NCBI GenBank assembly: GCA_037179335.1
Contig: JAKZHN010000022.1
Span: 434,001-498,000, forward strand
Length of the DNA: 64,000 bases
Reading direction: 5' to 3'
Source of the DNA: Cyclaneusma minus
Lineage: Eukaryota; Ascomycota; Leotiomycetes; Marthamycetales; Marthamycetaceae
This document shows positions 25,201 to 36,255 of this stretch, piece after piece. A model generated the notes under the pieces. That model saw nothing but the letters and a program-made list of their open reading frames with translations. It searched no databases and had not been told where the DNA came from. The translations under genes were made by a program, and so were the position numbers. Each line of letters opens with the position of its first letter. The first letter of the stretch is position 1.

Positions 25201-25988
25201 GTAGCATTCGTTCTGAAGGTGCAGTGGAGTCGCCTCGCCCCGCACGCGAGGAAGAAGTTCGTGCGGCAGCAGATCATACAGCTGCGGATGTGACCGTTAA
25301 GTCAGAGGACATGGATATGGATCACATGGATATGGATCCTCCTAGTCCTTCTGATTACAGTCCTAGCCCTGAGAGATCTCCGGTGCTTAGACCAAGAACG
25401 CCAATCCGCCAAAGTTCTCCAGAGGAGGATCCAGATTCCCCCTTTGTCGACTATTGCTCTCCCCTCCGTGGTCCGTCTCCAGAGCCTAACCCGGGATCCC
25501 CCAATCTCGGAAACAGATCACCGGCAGCTGGTTCTCGATCTCCGGAGGTGAAGCAAGAACCGGGGCTTAGCCCAAGAGCCCCAGATTCCGGCGAGAGGAC
25601 CCAAGGCTATTTCTTTGATCCTCCGCTTGTTCAGGCTGAGCCCCAGTCTCTGGGCAATGAGTCTGAGCCTCCATCCCAAATGGCTGCTGCATTTGTCAAG
25701 CCCGAACTCCCGTCCCCAGGCTCTCACAATCCGGTGCTCGATCATCCTGCAGTGCTGGATATGATGGACCTGGATCGGGAGCCATCGAGTCCTTCCCCAC
25801 CTAGGGATGTGCCTGTGCGTTCGAGCTCAAGTGGCTTTGTCGACATCGAGGTTTGGGAGAATCCTATTCCAGTGGTCGATTTGAGTAATGAAGCACCGCC
25901 ATCCCCAATGCACTTTGAAGGGACACCACCGATAACGGATCAAGAGTGGGAGGAGCTGAGAGCAGCTCCAATTCGATTAACTTATTAG
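22220..25988 (+). CDS. Large disordered protein with DFxEAxNRPMP repeats and RGG segment
   Basis: I do not recognise a family. 1,238 residues in two exons, 22220-23869 and 23922-25988, with a 52-nt intron. After an acidic start (MDIFQPDSDDDGSLFGEA), residues about 130-255 hold five copies of a roughly 25-residue unit with consensus RPRSPTADFxEAMNRPMP. A Gly/Ser/Pro/Asp-rich stretch follows. The second exon opens with the only segment that looks folded (about 551-650): PLKIELALLKAKQEQQKAY, WFDPENYD and KRDELVAQITKLEL, probably helical. Then come an RGG/DRGYG segment (about 660-760) typical of nucleic-acid-binding disordered proteins, and a long Pro/Ser/Glu-rich tail with repeated SPEP/PSP motifs. 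An RNA-associated role is inference from composition only. Confidence 0.78.
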
Positions 25989-26114
25989 TTGAATTGAGAC
26001 AGATTCGAGTATCTACTTCAGTCTGAAGACCCGGAATCAGACCTGTCAGAACTATGCTGTCCTTCTATCCAGTCTCCACTCTCCCCACCAGCTTTCCACG
26101 AGATTCATCCAGAA
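25989..26114. other. Convergent gene ends
   Basis: Only 126 nt separate the stop codons of the RGG-rich gene (+) and cnxABC (-), so their 3' UTRs probably overlap. It contains a near-duplicate of about 60 nt: ctatccagtctccactc near 26066 recurs as ctatccaatctccactc near 26144, inside the end of cnxABC. Confidence 0.5.
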
Positions 26115-28348
26115 TCAAGATTTGTCAGAAACCTCTTGTCCGTCTATCCAATCTCCACTCTTCCCGCCAGTTTTCCGCGAGACTCTCAAGCCTTCCACCC
26201 GCATCCCTTTATCGACCGCCTTACACATGTCGTATACGGTCAATGCGGCAGAGCTCGCTGCCTGAAGCGCTTCCATCTCCACGCCTGTCTTTCCATCACA
26301 CTGCACCGTTGCTTCTATTTCAATGTACGGATATTTCTTGCCAGAATTTCCTTCGCCCTGCTCGTCCTTGACCTCCAGGTTCACTTCCACATAAGTGATG
26401 GCTATCGGATGACACAGCGGTATGATATCAGACGTCTTCTTTGCCGCCATGATACCGGCTATGCGAGCCACTCCTAGGACGTCACCTTTCTTAGCACGAT
26501 TCTCTCGGATAAGCGTTGCGGCTATGTTGTTCGAGAAGTGCACCGTGCAGACGGCGGTTGCGCTACGCTTCGTGGGTTCCTTCGACGAGATGGAGACCAT
26601 GTGGGCTGCACCGCTCTCTGTGAGGTGTGTTAGGGTTGGAGTTTTAGGTGCGGGTTTTGCTGGGTTTGCGAGCGGGCGTTCGGCAGAGCTCATCCATCGA
26701 ACGCTTCCTCCTGGATTATGGACTCTGGGGAGGAGCTCGGGACGAATGCTTTGCCAAGGTCTCCTTTTAGATCCGGGTTTATGTGTAAATAGTGGCACTG
26801 TTAGGGAATGATTTGTTGATATAACTGTCGGTGGCTCATCTACGATGCTATCAGCCTCAAAGTTCCACATCTTGATAGGGAGCCGTGCATGTTGGGGTAT
26901 CGTCGCTGTAGTTCTGTTTCCCCCACAAGAAAGACATATGTATGCCAACCCAAAAGTGTAAATATGTACATCTTACAGGCCTTATGGCCGACTAAGATTC
27001 CGGAATCTCACCCACCTATCAAAATCATCGGGCGATTCTTCATATTCTCCAAAACGCCCATCCCCGCATGCTTCTCCTTTTTCCTCTTAACCGCCATACC
27101 AATAACATCCAGCAGTTTCTGCTCAACCGGAAACCCCCTTAATGACGAGCCTGCCTCCTCCTTATAATTTTCCTCAATCTGCGTCATAGCCTCAAAAGCC
27201 TTCTCATCAATCGGCTCTCCCCCATTCCCCTCCCGCAACACATCGCGCAAACTCACTTCCGCATTGCCAAACAAACACACCTTCAGATTCCCATCACTGG
27301 TAATGCGCAGTCGATTACACGTGCCGCAGAAATTATGCGTCATGCTCGTGATAAAACCAATGCGTCCTGCAAACCCCGGGATCTCATACGTCTTGCTCGT
27401 GTCGTTTTTGTGGTCTTGTACTTTTCTTAGCGTGGGATGTTTGGCAGAGATTGTGTGAAGCATCTCGGCGTAGGAGAGCATTTTTCCTTTGCTCCATTTG
27501 TTGCCATCGAATGGCATGTATTCGATGAATCGCACTTCGATGTCTTGCTCCTGGGTCATGGCGACAAAGGGCAGGATTTGGTGATCATTCAGACCGCGCA
27601 TTACTACGCAGTTGATTTTCAGCTTGATGCCCGCGCCCAGCCGATTCATTTCCAAAATGCGGTTTATGGAGCGCATCACGGCTTCGAAACCATTGCGGCG
27701 GGTCATGAGCACGAATTGGTGCGGATCCAAAGTGTCTAGAGAGAGATTGATGCCGGTGAGGCCGGCTTCGACCATTTTGTCGAGCTTGCGGGAGAGGGTG
27801 ACGCCGTTGGTGGTGAGGCAGAGTTCTTGGAGTCCGAAGGGGCGGAGGGTGCCGAGCTGGGTCATCAGGGGAAGGATGTCGGGGCGGATGGTGGGCTCGC
27901 CGCCGGTCAGGCGGATTTTGGAAACGCCTTGGGAGACGAAGAGGGTGGAGAGGAGGATGATTTCGGGGGTGGTGAGGAGGTGGGTGGGGGGGGATTGGGG
28001 GACGCCTTCGGCGGGCATGCAGTAGAGGCAGCGGAGGTTGCATTTTTCGGTGAGGGAGATGCGGAGGTAGGTGTGTTGGCGTTGGTAGGTGTCGGTGAGG
28101 AAGGAGGAGAAGGGTTTGGCGGTTTTGATGGCTTGGAAGCGGGTTGGTTTTGATGAGGTGATGGGCTGAGAGAGTGGGACGGGGTCGTGACTGGGCACTG
28201 GGTCTAGGGCTGCAGCTGCAGATATACTTCGAGTTGATGAAGAGGAGTTATAGCCATAACCCCTGAGCGGGGTGGTTCTTTTTGATGCTTGATGAAGCCA
28301 TTGGCACCGCCGAGCGCTGGTGACTGGCCGGGAAAACGAGGTGGCCAT
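26115..28348 (-). CDS. cnxABC: Molybdenum cofactor fusion enzyme MoaA-MoaC
   Basis: Makes cyclic pyranopterin monophosphate, the first intermediate of molybdenum cofactor, from GTP. 711 residues in two exons, 28348-27012 and 26913-26115. The N-terminal half is radical-SAM GTP 3',8-cyclase: CNLRCLYC holds the SAM cluster (Cys 103, 107, 110), GGEPTIRPD follows, and CGTCNRLRITSDGNLKVC holds the second cluster. It ends in ILIGG (residues 442-446), the conserved MoaA double glycine. The C-terminal half is cyclic pyranopterin monophosphate synthase, with IIPLCHPI and DGKTGVEMEALQAA. The first 80 residues look like a mitochondrial targeting leader (Arg/Ser-rich). The 98-nt intron joins the halves; if unspliced, the transcript encodes MoaA stopping right after IGG. 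The fused layout matches Aspergillus cnxABC. Divergent from the WD-repeat gene across 526 nt. Confidence 0.96.
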
Positions 28349-28874
28349 TTCGAAAACTATGACTTATGGTTCAAAGGCTATAAAACAACCAATTGAGCCA
28401 ATGTTGGTGACGGCCTTCCAGGCTGTCTCGTGACCACACTGTTTCCCTTTGTTGTTACAAGTATTATCAATCATGGATGACTTGAAGAAATTGAGGACAT
28501 GTAGAGGAAGGAGTGATTCAAGTGAGAAGTAAGAAATTCCTGAACGCCAAAAAGCAGCATGACAAGTGACATGTGAGAAACATCAATTCATCAAAGTACA
28601 GATCGTAGCTGAGAGATACAACAGAAGTTGGGTCAAAAGAAACGAAACGGAGATATAACTTTTGCGGCTTTTGCCACCAAGGCGTCGGGTTACTCCGATG
28701 GAAGTCCGACCCCTCGGACGCATAATCCGGCCGAAGTCAACATGAAGGAGGGGCACTGACGTGACAGAACCGTCACGTCGCGTCACAGAAATGACACAGT
28801 CGCGCAGCAGCCGGACGGGACCTTCACAGGAAAACATTGGTAAACAAGGTGTCGCTTTCACCCAGCATGTCGCC
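28349..28874. promoter_or_regulatory. Divergent promoter region
   Basis: Shared upstream region of cnxABC (-) and the WRAP73-type gene (+), 526 nt. It contains several CGTCAC/GTGACG words clustered around 28758-28805 (acgtgacag, cgtcacgtcgcgtcacag), resembling half sites for bZIP (CRE/TGACG) factors. No binding data, so regulation is inference. Confidence 0.35.
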
Positions 28875-30543
28875 ATGCGCTTCTCCCGGCCTCTCAAATG
28901 TCAGCGTCTCTCTCCAGCCCATCGAGGACTCATGCTGATCCCAAGCAGCCTCGCCCTACTCCCTGCCTAGCCCCGATGGCAAGTACATTGCGACCGTGCT
29001 ACCCTCGAAGCTCACCATCCGCGAAATCCAATCGCTCGAGATAACCTGTCAAATCCCTTTGCAAGCCGAAAAGTCGATACAATACTTTCTTTGGGGTCCG
29101 TCCTCGACTCGTCTGCTATTGTGTTGCGACGATGTCATCCGAGTCTATTCGCCAACGAGCGCAAAGCTTGCTGCGACAGTTACCAATCCTACCTCGAGTA
29201 CAACCAAAATCACCTACTTGACCTTTGGCGCAACCGATAATGAGGTCTATGTTTTCGCAGACTTTGGCCTGAAGCTCGTCGTTTACGACTTGATCCATGG
29301 AAATGCAGTGGAGCTGCTGTCTCCCAAGCTTTACACAGCCGCCTCAGCACCTAAGGGGTATTCGCACCGGCCGAAAACCCAGCAATTGACTCTATTGACG
29401 AGACATGCTGGCAAGGACGTCATCAGCATCCATACCAGGTTATCTCAGGACATATTCAGATCCTGGACTGCCGAGTCTGTCGACGCTCAAGCTATCTCCT
29501 GGAGTCCGGACGGGAAATGGCTTTCAGTATGGGAGTCCGCAGCACAGGGCCACAAAGTGCTTTTCTACACCGCAGATGGCCACCTGTATAAGACCTGGCG
29601 CGGTCCCACATCTACATCCGAGGAAGAAAAGCACGCCGATGTTGGAGCTGGAGTGAAAGTATTCGAATGGAGTTCCAACTCCCAGTATGTGGCAATTGGA
29701 GACTTTAGCTTAGGGGTAACGATCATCGCCATGCCATCCTGCGCCGAAGTCCTCCGATTACATCACACGACGCCTATAAAACCTACTTTCGCTTTGCAGA
29801 TTTGGCAGGAGCAGGTATCTGCGAGCCGTGAGAGGAAATATCTGCTGGCGCAGCAAGTCACAGCTCCACCGACCTTGACTACTTCGCCAGCTACCGATCA
29901 GGGAATTGCCAATCGCGGGACGGTCACACTCGCATTTGATGCCTCTGGCACTCTTCTGGCAACAAGATCGGAAAGCATGCCGACGACGGTTTGGATATGG
30001 GATCTTGCCACAGGCCTACTGAGGGCAGTCTTGATCCAACACGGTCCGGTAGCCAAGGTCACATGGCATCCGCATATCAACGAGTTGTTGATGATCCGTT
30101 GCGAAGGGGATAATAATAAAGGGCTGGTCTATATATGGGAACCGTCCTGGGAAGAACCCCGAATCGTCGATTTCGGAACACAGATTGCGGGAAACCAGAT
30201 TATTGGGAGGTCGATTGCCAGATGGCTGGAAAACGAACATACTGTGCCGGCTATATTCTTTACGGATACGCAGGACTGCATATTAGCAGCACTGACGGAA
30301 TCAGAGGATGACTGGGTTCCGTGGCAAGGGGCTGTGGCACTGGGAACTGATCTTTATGGCTCACGAGCGGAGTCAACGCTTGAATTTGTCGAGCCACCGC
30401 AGGAAGACGTCGGTGGGGTGGAAGAAAGCATGTTGGAGGAGGGAGAAACATGGAATGGCGATTTTGATGACACTGTTGATGACATTGATGACACTTTCCA
30501 TTTCAAGGTCGAGGGGTCAAGGATTCGACAGAACGCTAGATAA
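28875..30543 (+). CDS. WD-repeat protein of the WRAP73/WDR8 family
   Basis: Beta-propeller scaffold protein, 540 residues in two exons: a 25-nt first exon (28875-28899), a 46-nt intron, and 28946-30543. The spliced N-terminus MRFSRPLKSASPYSLPSPDG then KYIATV matches the first blade of WRAP73 (human: FSPDGKYLA). Further WRAP73 landmarks are SWSPDGKWLSVWES (about residue 180), HKVLFYTADGHLYKTW, VKVFEWSSNSQYVAIGDF and LAFDASGTLLATRSESMPTTVWIWDL, each a propeller blade. In S. pombe and animals WRAP73/Wdr8 binds Ssx2ip/Msd1 at the spindle pole and helps anchor microtubule minus ends; the same role here is inference. The C-terminal 60 residues are strongly acidic. The first exon was chosen because the long open frame alone lacks a suitable start and the splice restores the conserved blade. 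Confidence 0.9.
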
Positions 30544-30951
30544 AATGAATTGCAATTGAAGTTTACAACGATTGGTAGACGTGTAAATGACAAACCGATA
30601 ACAGACCTGCTTTCGAAGGTGTATATAGCTCTTAAAGAGTTTGGCAATAGGAGTCGGAGTCCTCCCCCATACCCCGGACTTTTAACTGGCAGGGGTAGCT
30701 CGACAGCCTCGTCAACCTCAGTTTCAGCCTCACTTGCAACGTTCACCAAGTTCAAACCTTCCTCACCCTTTTCACCGGAATCCGACAAACACCTGTTTTG
30801 CTGCTATGTCTCGCTGATATCGTGGTCGCGTGATTACCCGACCCCACGTTCCAAGGCTTTGGCAGTCGGAGTCTCAGCCGTTCAATGTCGTGTTGGAAAA
30901 GAGAACAACACAAGCAGCCACCGCGGCGCGGTGTCTAGGGATCGATTCATC
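30544..30951. other. Intergenic, no gene seen
   Basis: Short spacer between two rightward genes. Leftmost part is the 3' UTR of the WD-repeat gene; the rest is the ARL3-type promoter. An open frame on the opposite strand (30354-30788) is a shadow of the WD-repeat gene end. Confidence 0.5.
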
Positions 30952-31679
30952 ATGTACCATCTGATGAAAGGGCTGTATCTCTACGCCACGAGCAAAGAAG
31001 GTCCGTCATCTCCAATCCCCTCGAATCCCAACATCTCAGCCCTATCGTTCCCATTTTTTCCTCCTTATCCTAACATCTCTTTCATCAAGAATATTCGATA
31101 CTGCTCCTCGGCCTCGACAATGCAGGCAAAACTACCTTCCACGAACAAGTCAAATCCCTCTTCCTCGAATCGCACCCCGAACCGAAACTCAAGACTGTAC
31201 CGACGGTCGGCCAGAACGTCTCTACTATTACGCTCCCGGATATGTATCTGAAATTCTGGGACGTGGGTGGCCAACACTCGTTACGCAAGCTTTGGCAATC
31301 CTACTACTCCTCCTGCCATGCCGTCGTCTTCATAATCGACAGCACCGACATCGGCGACGGCAACCTCTCCAGCTCCACGTCCGGGCGCTTAGAAGAATGC
31401 AAGCTTGTCTTAGAAGATGTATTAAGTCATAATGAGACGGAAGGAGTGCCGTTATTGGTGTTGGCGAATAAACAGGATAGGGAGGATTGCATTGAGGTGG
31501 TGAGGATTAAAGAGGGGTTTGTGAAAAAGGTTTTTGAGGGGGAGAAGGGGGGGAGTATTAGGGATAGTAGGGTTTTGCCGGTTAGTGCGCTGGAGGGGAC
31601 GGGGGTGCAGGAGGCGGTGGAGTGGATTAGGACGAGGGTTAGGTGGAATAAGGAGGGGAGGCCGCCGGTTATGAGGTAG
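30952..31679 (+). CDS. ARF-like small GTPase, ARL3/ARFRP1 type
   Basis: Golgi-acting small GTPase, 212 residues in two exons, 30952-31000 and 31090-31679 (89-nt intron, phase 1). GTP-binding motifs are present: GLDNAGKTT (P-loop), WDVGGQ (switch 2 region), NKQD (guanine specificity) and SALEGTGVQE. The N-terminus, MYHLMKGLYLYATSKEEYSI, matches yeast Arl3 and animal ARFRP1 and lacks the glycine-2 needed for myristoylation; in yeast Arl3 is instead N-acetylated and recruited through Sys1. In yeast it recruits Arl1 and GRIP-domain golgins to the trans-Golgi. The insert after IIDSTD (GDGNLSSSTSGRLEE) is a few residues longer than in most relatives. The last third has G-rich codons (GGG/AGG) unlike the first part. 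Confidence 0.93.
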
Positions 31680-31930
31680 GAATATATTTGTTGTACAACC
31701 AGAGGCTTGGTGGAGATGTCGCTTGAGATTTGTGACGAAGCTGGTTTTTACTACAAATGCCGAGTACCTCGTAGAAGCGCTGGGTGTAAACGGGGGGACG
31801 GCTGAGTGTGCTGGCGAGCAGGGAGCTGAGGAAGTAGGGGATGTAGAGGAGGATGGTGCCGGAGGGCTTTTCGAGACGGATGAGCTCGGCGTAGGGGATC
31901 CAGGGGACTGGGATGAGGGAGAGAATGCCT
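31680..31930 (-). pseudogene. Truncated UbiA-type prenyltransferase fragment
   Basis: An open frame at 31669-32022 reads MFQANNPKPVK then a proline-rich stretch, followed by WIPYAELIRLEKPSGTILLY and IPYFLSSLLAS, the start of 4-hydroxybenzoate/COQ2-like UbiA prenyltransferases (first helix and the ELIRLxKPxG signature). After about 80 residues similarity stops, and the frame runs directly into the 3' end of the ARL3-type gene on the other strand. The Asp-rich NxxxDxxxD motifs that bind prenyl diphosphate, and all later helices, are absent. This looks like the 5' remnant of a deleted gene. Recognition of the fragment is fairly sure; its being non-functional is inference. Confidence 0.6.
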
Positions 31931-32030
31931 GACTGGGGAGGCTGGTGGTGTGGTGGCTGCGAGTTTTCGGGGTGACTTTTGACAGGCTTTGGGTTGTTCG
32001 CTTGAAACATATTGAGCTTCAATGAATGGA

Positions 32031-32823
32031 GTTGAGTTGAAAGAGACGGCTTGAGAATTTTGGTTGTGGGAGAGCTAGGTCGGGAATTCTGGGTGACTTA
32101 TATCCTCTCTCTACCCCCGCGAACATGATTCTTGCCCATCGACGAGTAATGGTATTGACCAACAATAGCAGGGCAGCCATAGACAGTTAGTTCCAGGTCC
32201 TTGGCAACTGGCATATTGTTCGTGGTATCAGATTGCAACTATTGCGTGTGCCGCTCTTGCAACAGCATAGATATGGCGAGCTATTCAGATCTTCGATATA
32301 GCATCTGCATGATACTAGCCTCTTTATATTAAAGCCAAGCCAACGGCTAGGCAGACTAGTTCAGGTTTGCAAATTGCATTTTCTCCACTCTGTGCGCAAG
32401 ATGCGGGTCAATCTATCCAAGTACAGTGAGTGTATGGCTGGCGCCTGGTCACCGCCTCCAGAGAATAACTGTTGGTCTGACCGGAGCTGTTTCTTTCTGG
32501 GAAAGGAGAATCTAACTTCTGTCAAGCTCTGTTGCTTTTCCTTTACTTTGGCCCTTGTTATCTTTGATCCTGCACTTGTACTCAATATACAAAGATCCGA
32601 AAACCTTTCGAGGTTTGTCTATTCCGTACCAATACAATGTGGATCCGGCCCGCGGACCCGCCGCTTAGATATGCACAACCTCTTCCAATGTGTATTTGTT
32701 TCCAAACTTGACCCTGGTGCGTAAGTTTCCCGTTGAAAGACGAACCTGGTCGTCCCCGGCAAGGAGTCTGCGAGTATGATCCAATGCATTCCAACGCTCT
32801 TACCTTACTGCCTTTCTGCGCAC
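32031..32823. other. Intergenic, no gene seen
   Basis: Upstream of the prenyltransferase fragment and downstream of the rhodopsin-domain gene. Moderately A+T-rich; no frame with recognisable features. Confidence 0.45.
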
Positions 32824-34099
32824 CTAGACGTCGAGTTCATGGATTTCGTACGGATACCAAAGGCCAAGAATTTGGTGCGGATGCAGAAATGTCTCCGGGG
32901 TGCTGAAAGGCCTCAGAGTAGAGATCCGAGGGCATGGCTTCGTTTTCGCAGCTCTTGGTATGGTTATTTCAGGTCCGCACCCAGGTTGTCGAATGTCTTC
33001 GTGGTTTTGCTGCTCCGGGTGGGGATATCGCTTTCGGAAGAAGAGGGGCAGGATGGTTGGCAGGGTAGCAGCGATGATGGAGATTTTGCATTCAAGTATA
33101 GCCCAGGTTGTGATACCAACGACGTCCCCTGCGAAAATATGAGCTTTACACGGATAGCAAATGTAGTAGGCCCTTACAAGTAAAATCAGCAGCGGTTAGG
33201 TCATGGAGAAGAACGGTCCTCATGATTGCACATACGCCGGTCCTAGGTCTTCCTTAGCAGTGCTCGGTTCAGGAGAAGTTGTAGCCCGGAATTACACTAT
33301 CCCTAAGCCCATCAAAGTACAGATGCCGAGTTTGGCTTTCAAACCGATTCTGATATCCCACAGAAAGACAATCGGAAGTAACGCGAGAGTGAAGTCGCAG
33401 AAAACCGCAATGCCTGGAAGGATCAATCAGCGATTACTGTCCCGAGCCTATTCACCGAGGAGCAAAAGATAGGAATAGCTTACCTCCCTGAGCATAGCCA
33501 ACAACCAGCCTGATCTCCCCTGGCCAGCAAGTGCCAGGTACCGTCGGATCCCAGATCTTATCCACAGGATTACATTTCGGCAGCTGAGCAATGGCAGAAA
33601 CCGAGTAGGTGCCACCAATGAAAGCAATCATGGTGTAGAAGAAGACTCGCCACTTATACTGGACTGCAAAAAGCCTGTAGAGAAACAAGCATATCGAGAT
33701 CTTGGAGAACATAGCGGAGATGACTGTGACCTGGCCGATACTCTCGAATTTTGCAGCTTCTCGTACTTGTGCTGGGCTTAGATAGTAAGCGTGTCGGCCC
33801 TTGCCTTGATGTACCTCTTCGCAATCGAGGCCAAATCCTATAATGGCGAAGATCTGACGAATTTGATGTTAGACTCACTGTTGTAATGAAGAAGGTTTGG
33901 TATCCTGCTGTTATAGACTTACCATGGCTAGTACAATAAAGAAGTCATCCCACCAAGGTGCGTGAATGAATCTGCACCGGACATAGAATCGAAGACAGAC
34001 CAGTGCCAAAGCAATCGATGTAGTGATTACCTGAGCAGCAATAATAGCACCTGCTCGACTTTCATCACCACCAGATGGAGGCAAGACGGATGTATTCAT
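32824..34099 (-). CDS. Rhodopsin-domain seven-helix integral membrane protein (PTH11-like)
   Basis: Fungal plasma-membrane protein of the 'rhodopsin domain'/PTH11-related family, 344 residues in five exons: 34099-33923, 33853-33484, 33413-33296, 33242-33178 and 33128-32824; all introns are short and the phase closes. Landmarks are RFYVRCRFIHAPWWDDFFI (second helix and the W-DD motif), GKGRHAYYLSP, SICLFLYRLF, the QLPKCNPVDKIWDPTVPGTC extracellular loop, VFCDFTLALLPIVFLWDI and TTWAILECKISIIAATLPT. The tail (about 60 residues) is Pro/Arg/Lys-rich and cytosolic. Members number dozens per genome and most are uncharacterised; some, such as Magnaporthe PTH11, sense host surfaces, but that specific role is not shown here. 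The exon-4 intron junctions are the least certain. Confidence 0.85.
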
Positions 34100-34563
34100 G
34101 ATCTGTTTCTCGGGATAGCAGAGTTGGGATAGTGCCAGCGTAGATCGAAGTGTCGAGGGTATTTAGTACTCGAGGCTCAAGACTGAGACTCAAGAAGTAG
34201 ACAACAGCTTCTCGGAGGCTGGACTTGGTCTGGCTGTAAGGAAAAGCTCATATTATCTGCGCCTTGCTTTGGTTTTGTAGAAAAAGGAGAAGTTACACCG
34301 TCTTTGGCTCCGCACAGAATGCCTATTCCGTACACGAGTGGCAAATAACCTAACCGGCTTTCTTGACGTACGGTTTTTGGACCCCACTGGCTTTTAAGTA
34401 AACTGTGTGCATGTAGCCGAATTTGAGTCAAGTGTATAAGTGCCAGTGGCACAGCTCAGTCTCCAAGCTAAACTAGCCAAACTGCAGTTTTCACCAAATC
34501 GAACCAGAACTGCGGACACGATGTCAGCACCTGGCTCTAGAATTGTCTCAGACCACACGAATC
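34100..34563. other. Intergenic, no gene seen
   Basis: Promoter side of the rhodopsin-domain gene and 3' side of the hydrolase pseudogene. No coding or repeat structure seen. Confidence 0.45.
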
Positions 34564-35419
34564 CTACAACTTTGCCTTCTTCGTAGCAATCGTTGGGATA
34601 AGCCTAACCATGCCCCCTAAATCGCTAAGAAAAGGATCACGACCAGTCTCACTATACTCAACTTTCCACAACTCTGGTCTCATACGACATTTTCTAATCA
34701 TCTGTTCCTTCCACTGAATCGGCGTCAATCTATCTTTCGTAGAAGCCGAAAAGTGATTGGCACATCCAAGTCCCAACATGCATTCTGGACAGGGGCTGCT
34801 GCAGAGCCCACGGACATCGGTCGTAGCTCTTGGAACCATTCCTGAGCCTCGACTTCTCCCAAGCTGCTGCAAAACATCTCAGCGCAAGCAGGCGTGGGAC
34901 GGAGAACAGTGTACTAGGAAATGATCAGTATGGACATCTATGCAAGAGAAGTGTAATCCTCACGTCAAACTCAGCCCAAGGAGGGAGGCCACCTTCAAAT
35001 GCAGATGACAGAACAGTCTGCCCGTCTGGAATCAAGAATGCATTGATGAACAAGCAATTGATGATACCGCCCGGCTGGCCATTTTTCAAGCAAGAAGACT
35101 TCTCAAATCCACGAACTTGCTTGACATGCAGGAACTCCTCCATACGAATGAGCTGCTAGAATGACATCTTTTCCATCTATTCCACTAGTTGACAGAGGGC
35201 TGAGCGGACGGCTTCGACGTCTTTGTTCATAGCTGCTGAGCCGGATGAGGGATAAGAAATCGCGAGGCCGGAGAGACCAACCTCAGAGAGTGCCAAGATG
35301 ATAGGTTGGAAGTGGGCTGTGGTGTGAAAGGCACCGAGAACGAAAAAAGCTGTAGTACTTCTCGACATTTTCTGAAAAGATGCTATTGCTCCGCCTTGGG
35401 AGTCCAGAGCGATGCCCAA
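34564..35419 (-). pseudogene. Decayed alpha/beta hydrolase gene
   Basis: Reads as a complete alpha/beta hydrolase of the AB-hydrolase-6 type broken by frameshifts. The first frame (35419-35177) gives FFVLGAFHTTAHFQPIILAL, a typical first strand and oxyanion region, and ends LCQLVE-stop. A second frame from about 35172 continues with KDVILAAHSYGGVPACQAS, the nucleophile elbow with Ser in HSYGG. A third frame (35143 onward) continues RGFEKSSCLKNGQPGGIINC and INAFLIPDGQTVLSSAFEGG. A plausible intron follows WAEFD, and later segments (AEMFCSSLGEVEAQEWFQEL, then TPIQWKEQMIRKCRMRPELW and GRDPFLSD) correspond to the lid and C-terminal region in two further frames. At least three frame changes make it non-functional. 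Substrate unknown. Confidence 0.7.
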
Positions 35420-36255
35420 TGATCAGCGTGGATGATGGGTTCGGATGTCGGAGAACTTGGAAAGTTGTACTGATGGTTTCAAGCATGTGTGTGCAGGCCT
35501 ATGGGACATGAGAAACCACGGCAGTTCACTGAATAATATCGCGGCAGCGCGCAGTAGAAATCTTGTGAGTTGTGACCAACAGTGTGGCAGGGTCAGGTAC
35601 ACAGCCTTGTGTCCTGGTTGTTAGTTGGCAGGGGTTCGCTGTACCACTGTGGGTAATTCTCTTCGATAATACTTGAGATGTCAAAGATTTAGACAAGAGC
35701 CAACACTGGGGACATCGAAATATACAAACTTATCAACCTGGTCATGGCAAAGTGTGTCCTAGGTTCGTGCTTCGTAGTCGTACGAACTGTCCAGCTTCAT
35801 GCAGGCTGCCTACCTCCACGTTCCCATCCCTGGAATTACACGTGAAGAGAGTGGCGAATCGACATCTGGGTATCCGATAGGCCACACAGCGTGACGGCGA
35901 TCCCATCCAGCTCAGCATGCTTCCGGCAAATAGTTAATATCATTCACGGCCAATTCGGACGGCCCGAACCGTTGTTGAAGAATTGGACTACCCAAAGCAG
36001 TCCTCTCCGCGAGTTTCAATTCTCCGTACCCGCCGACCCTCCTCTCCTGCACACGTGATAGTAGCCGTTATTCTTGGAAACGTTCTTGTATTTGATCTCC
36101 CTACGGCAGTCACGTCTTGCTGCAAATTCCACCATCCCATTGCGCCTTCAGCTTGCTCCATTTGTCCATTTTGGTATATCCCATTAATGCCCCCCCATGC
36201 AATATCAACGCACGCGTGTCGCACCACCGTCCGTCAGTTTCCGCATCTCAGTCGG
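35420..36255. other. Intergenic, no gene seen
   Basis: Upstream of the hydrolase pseudogene and downstream of the BTB gene. An open frame at 35983-36507 (plus) is mostly the antisense of the BTB coding region. Nothing else is supportable. Confidence 0.45.

Noticed and set aside
27585..28153. Long frames overlapping cnxABC (152 residues minus, 137 and 108 residues plus)
   Set aside because: Shadows of the MoaA coding frame in G+C-rich codons.
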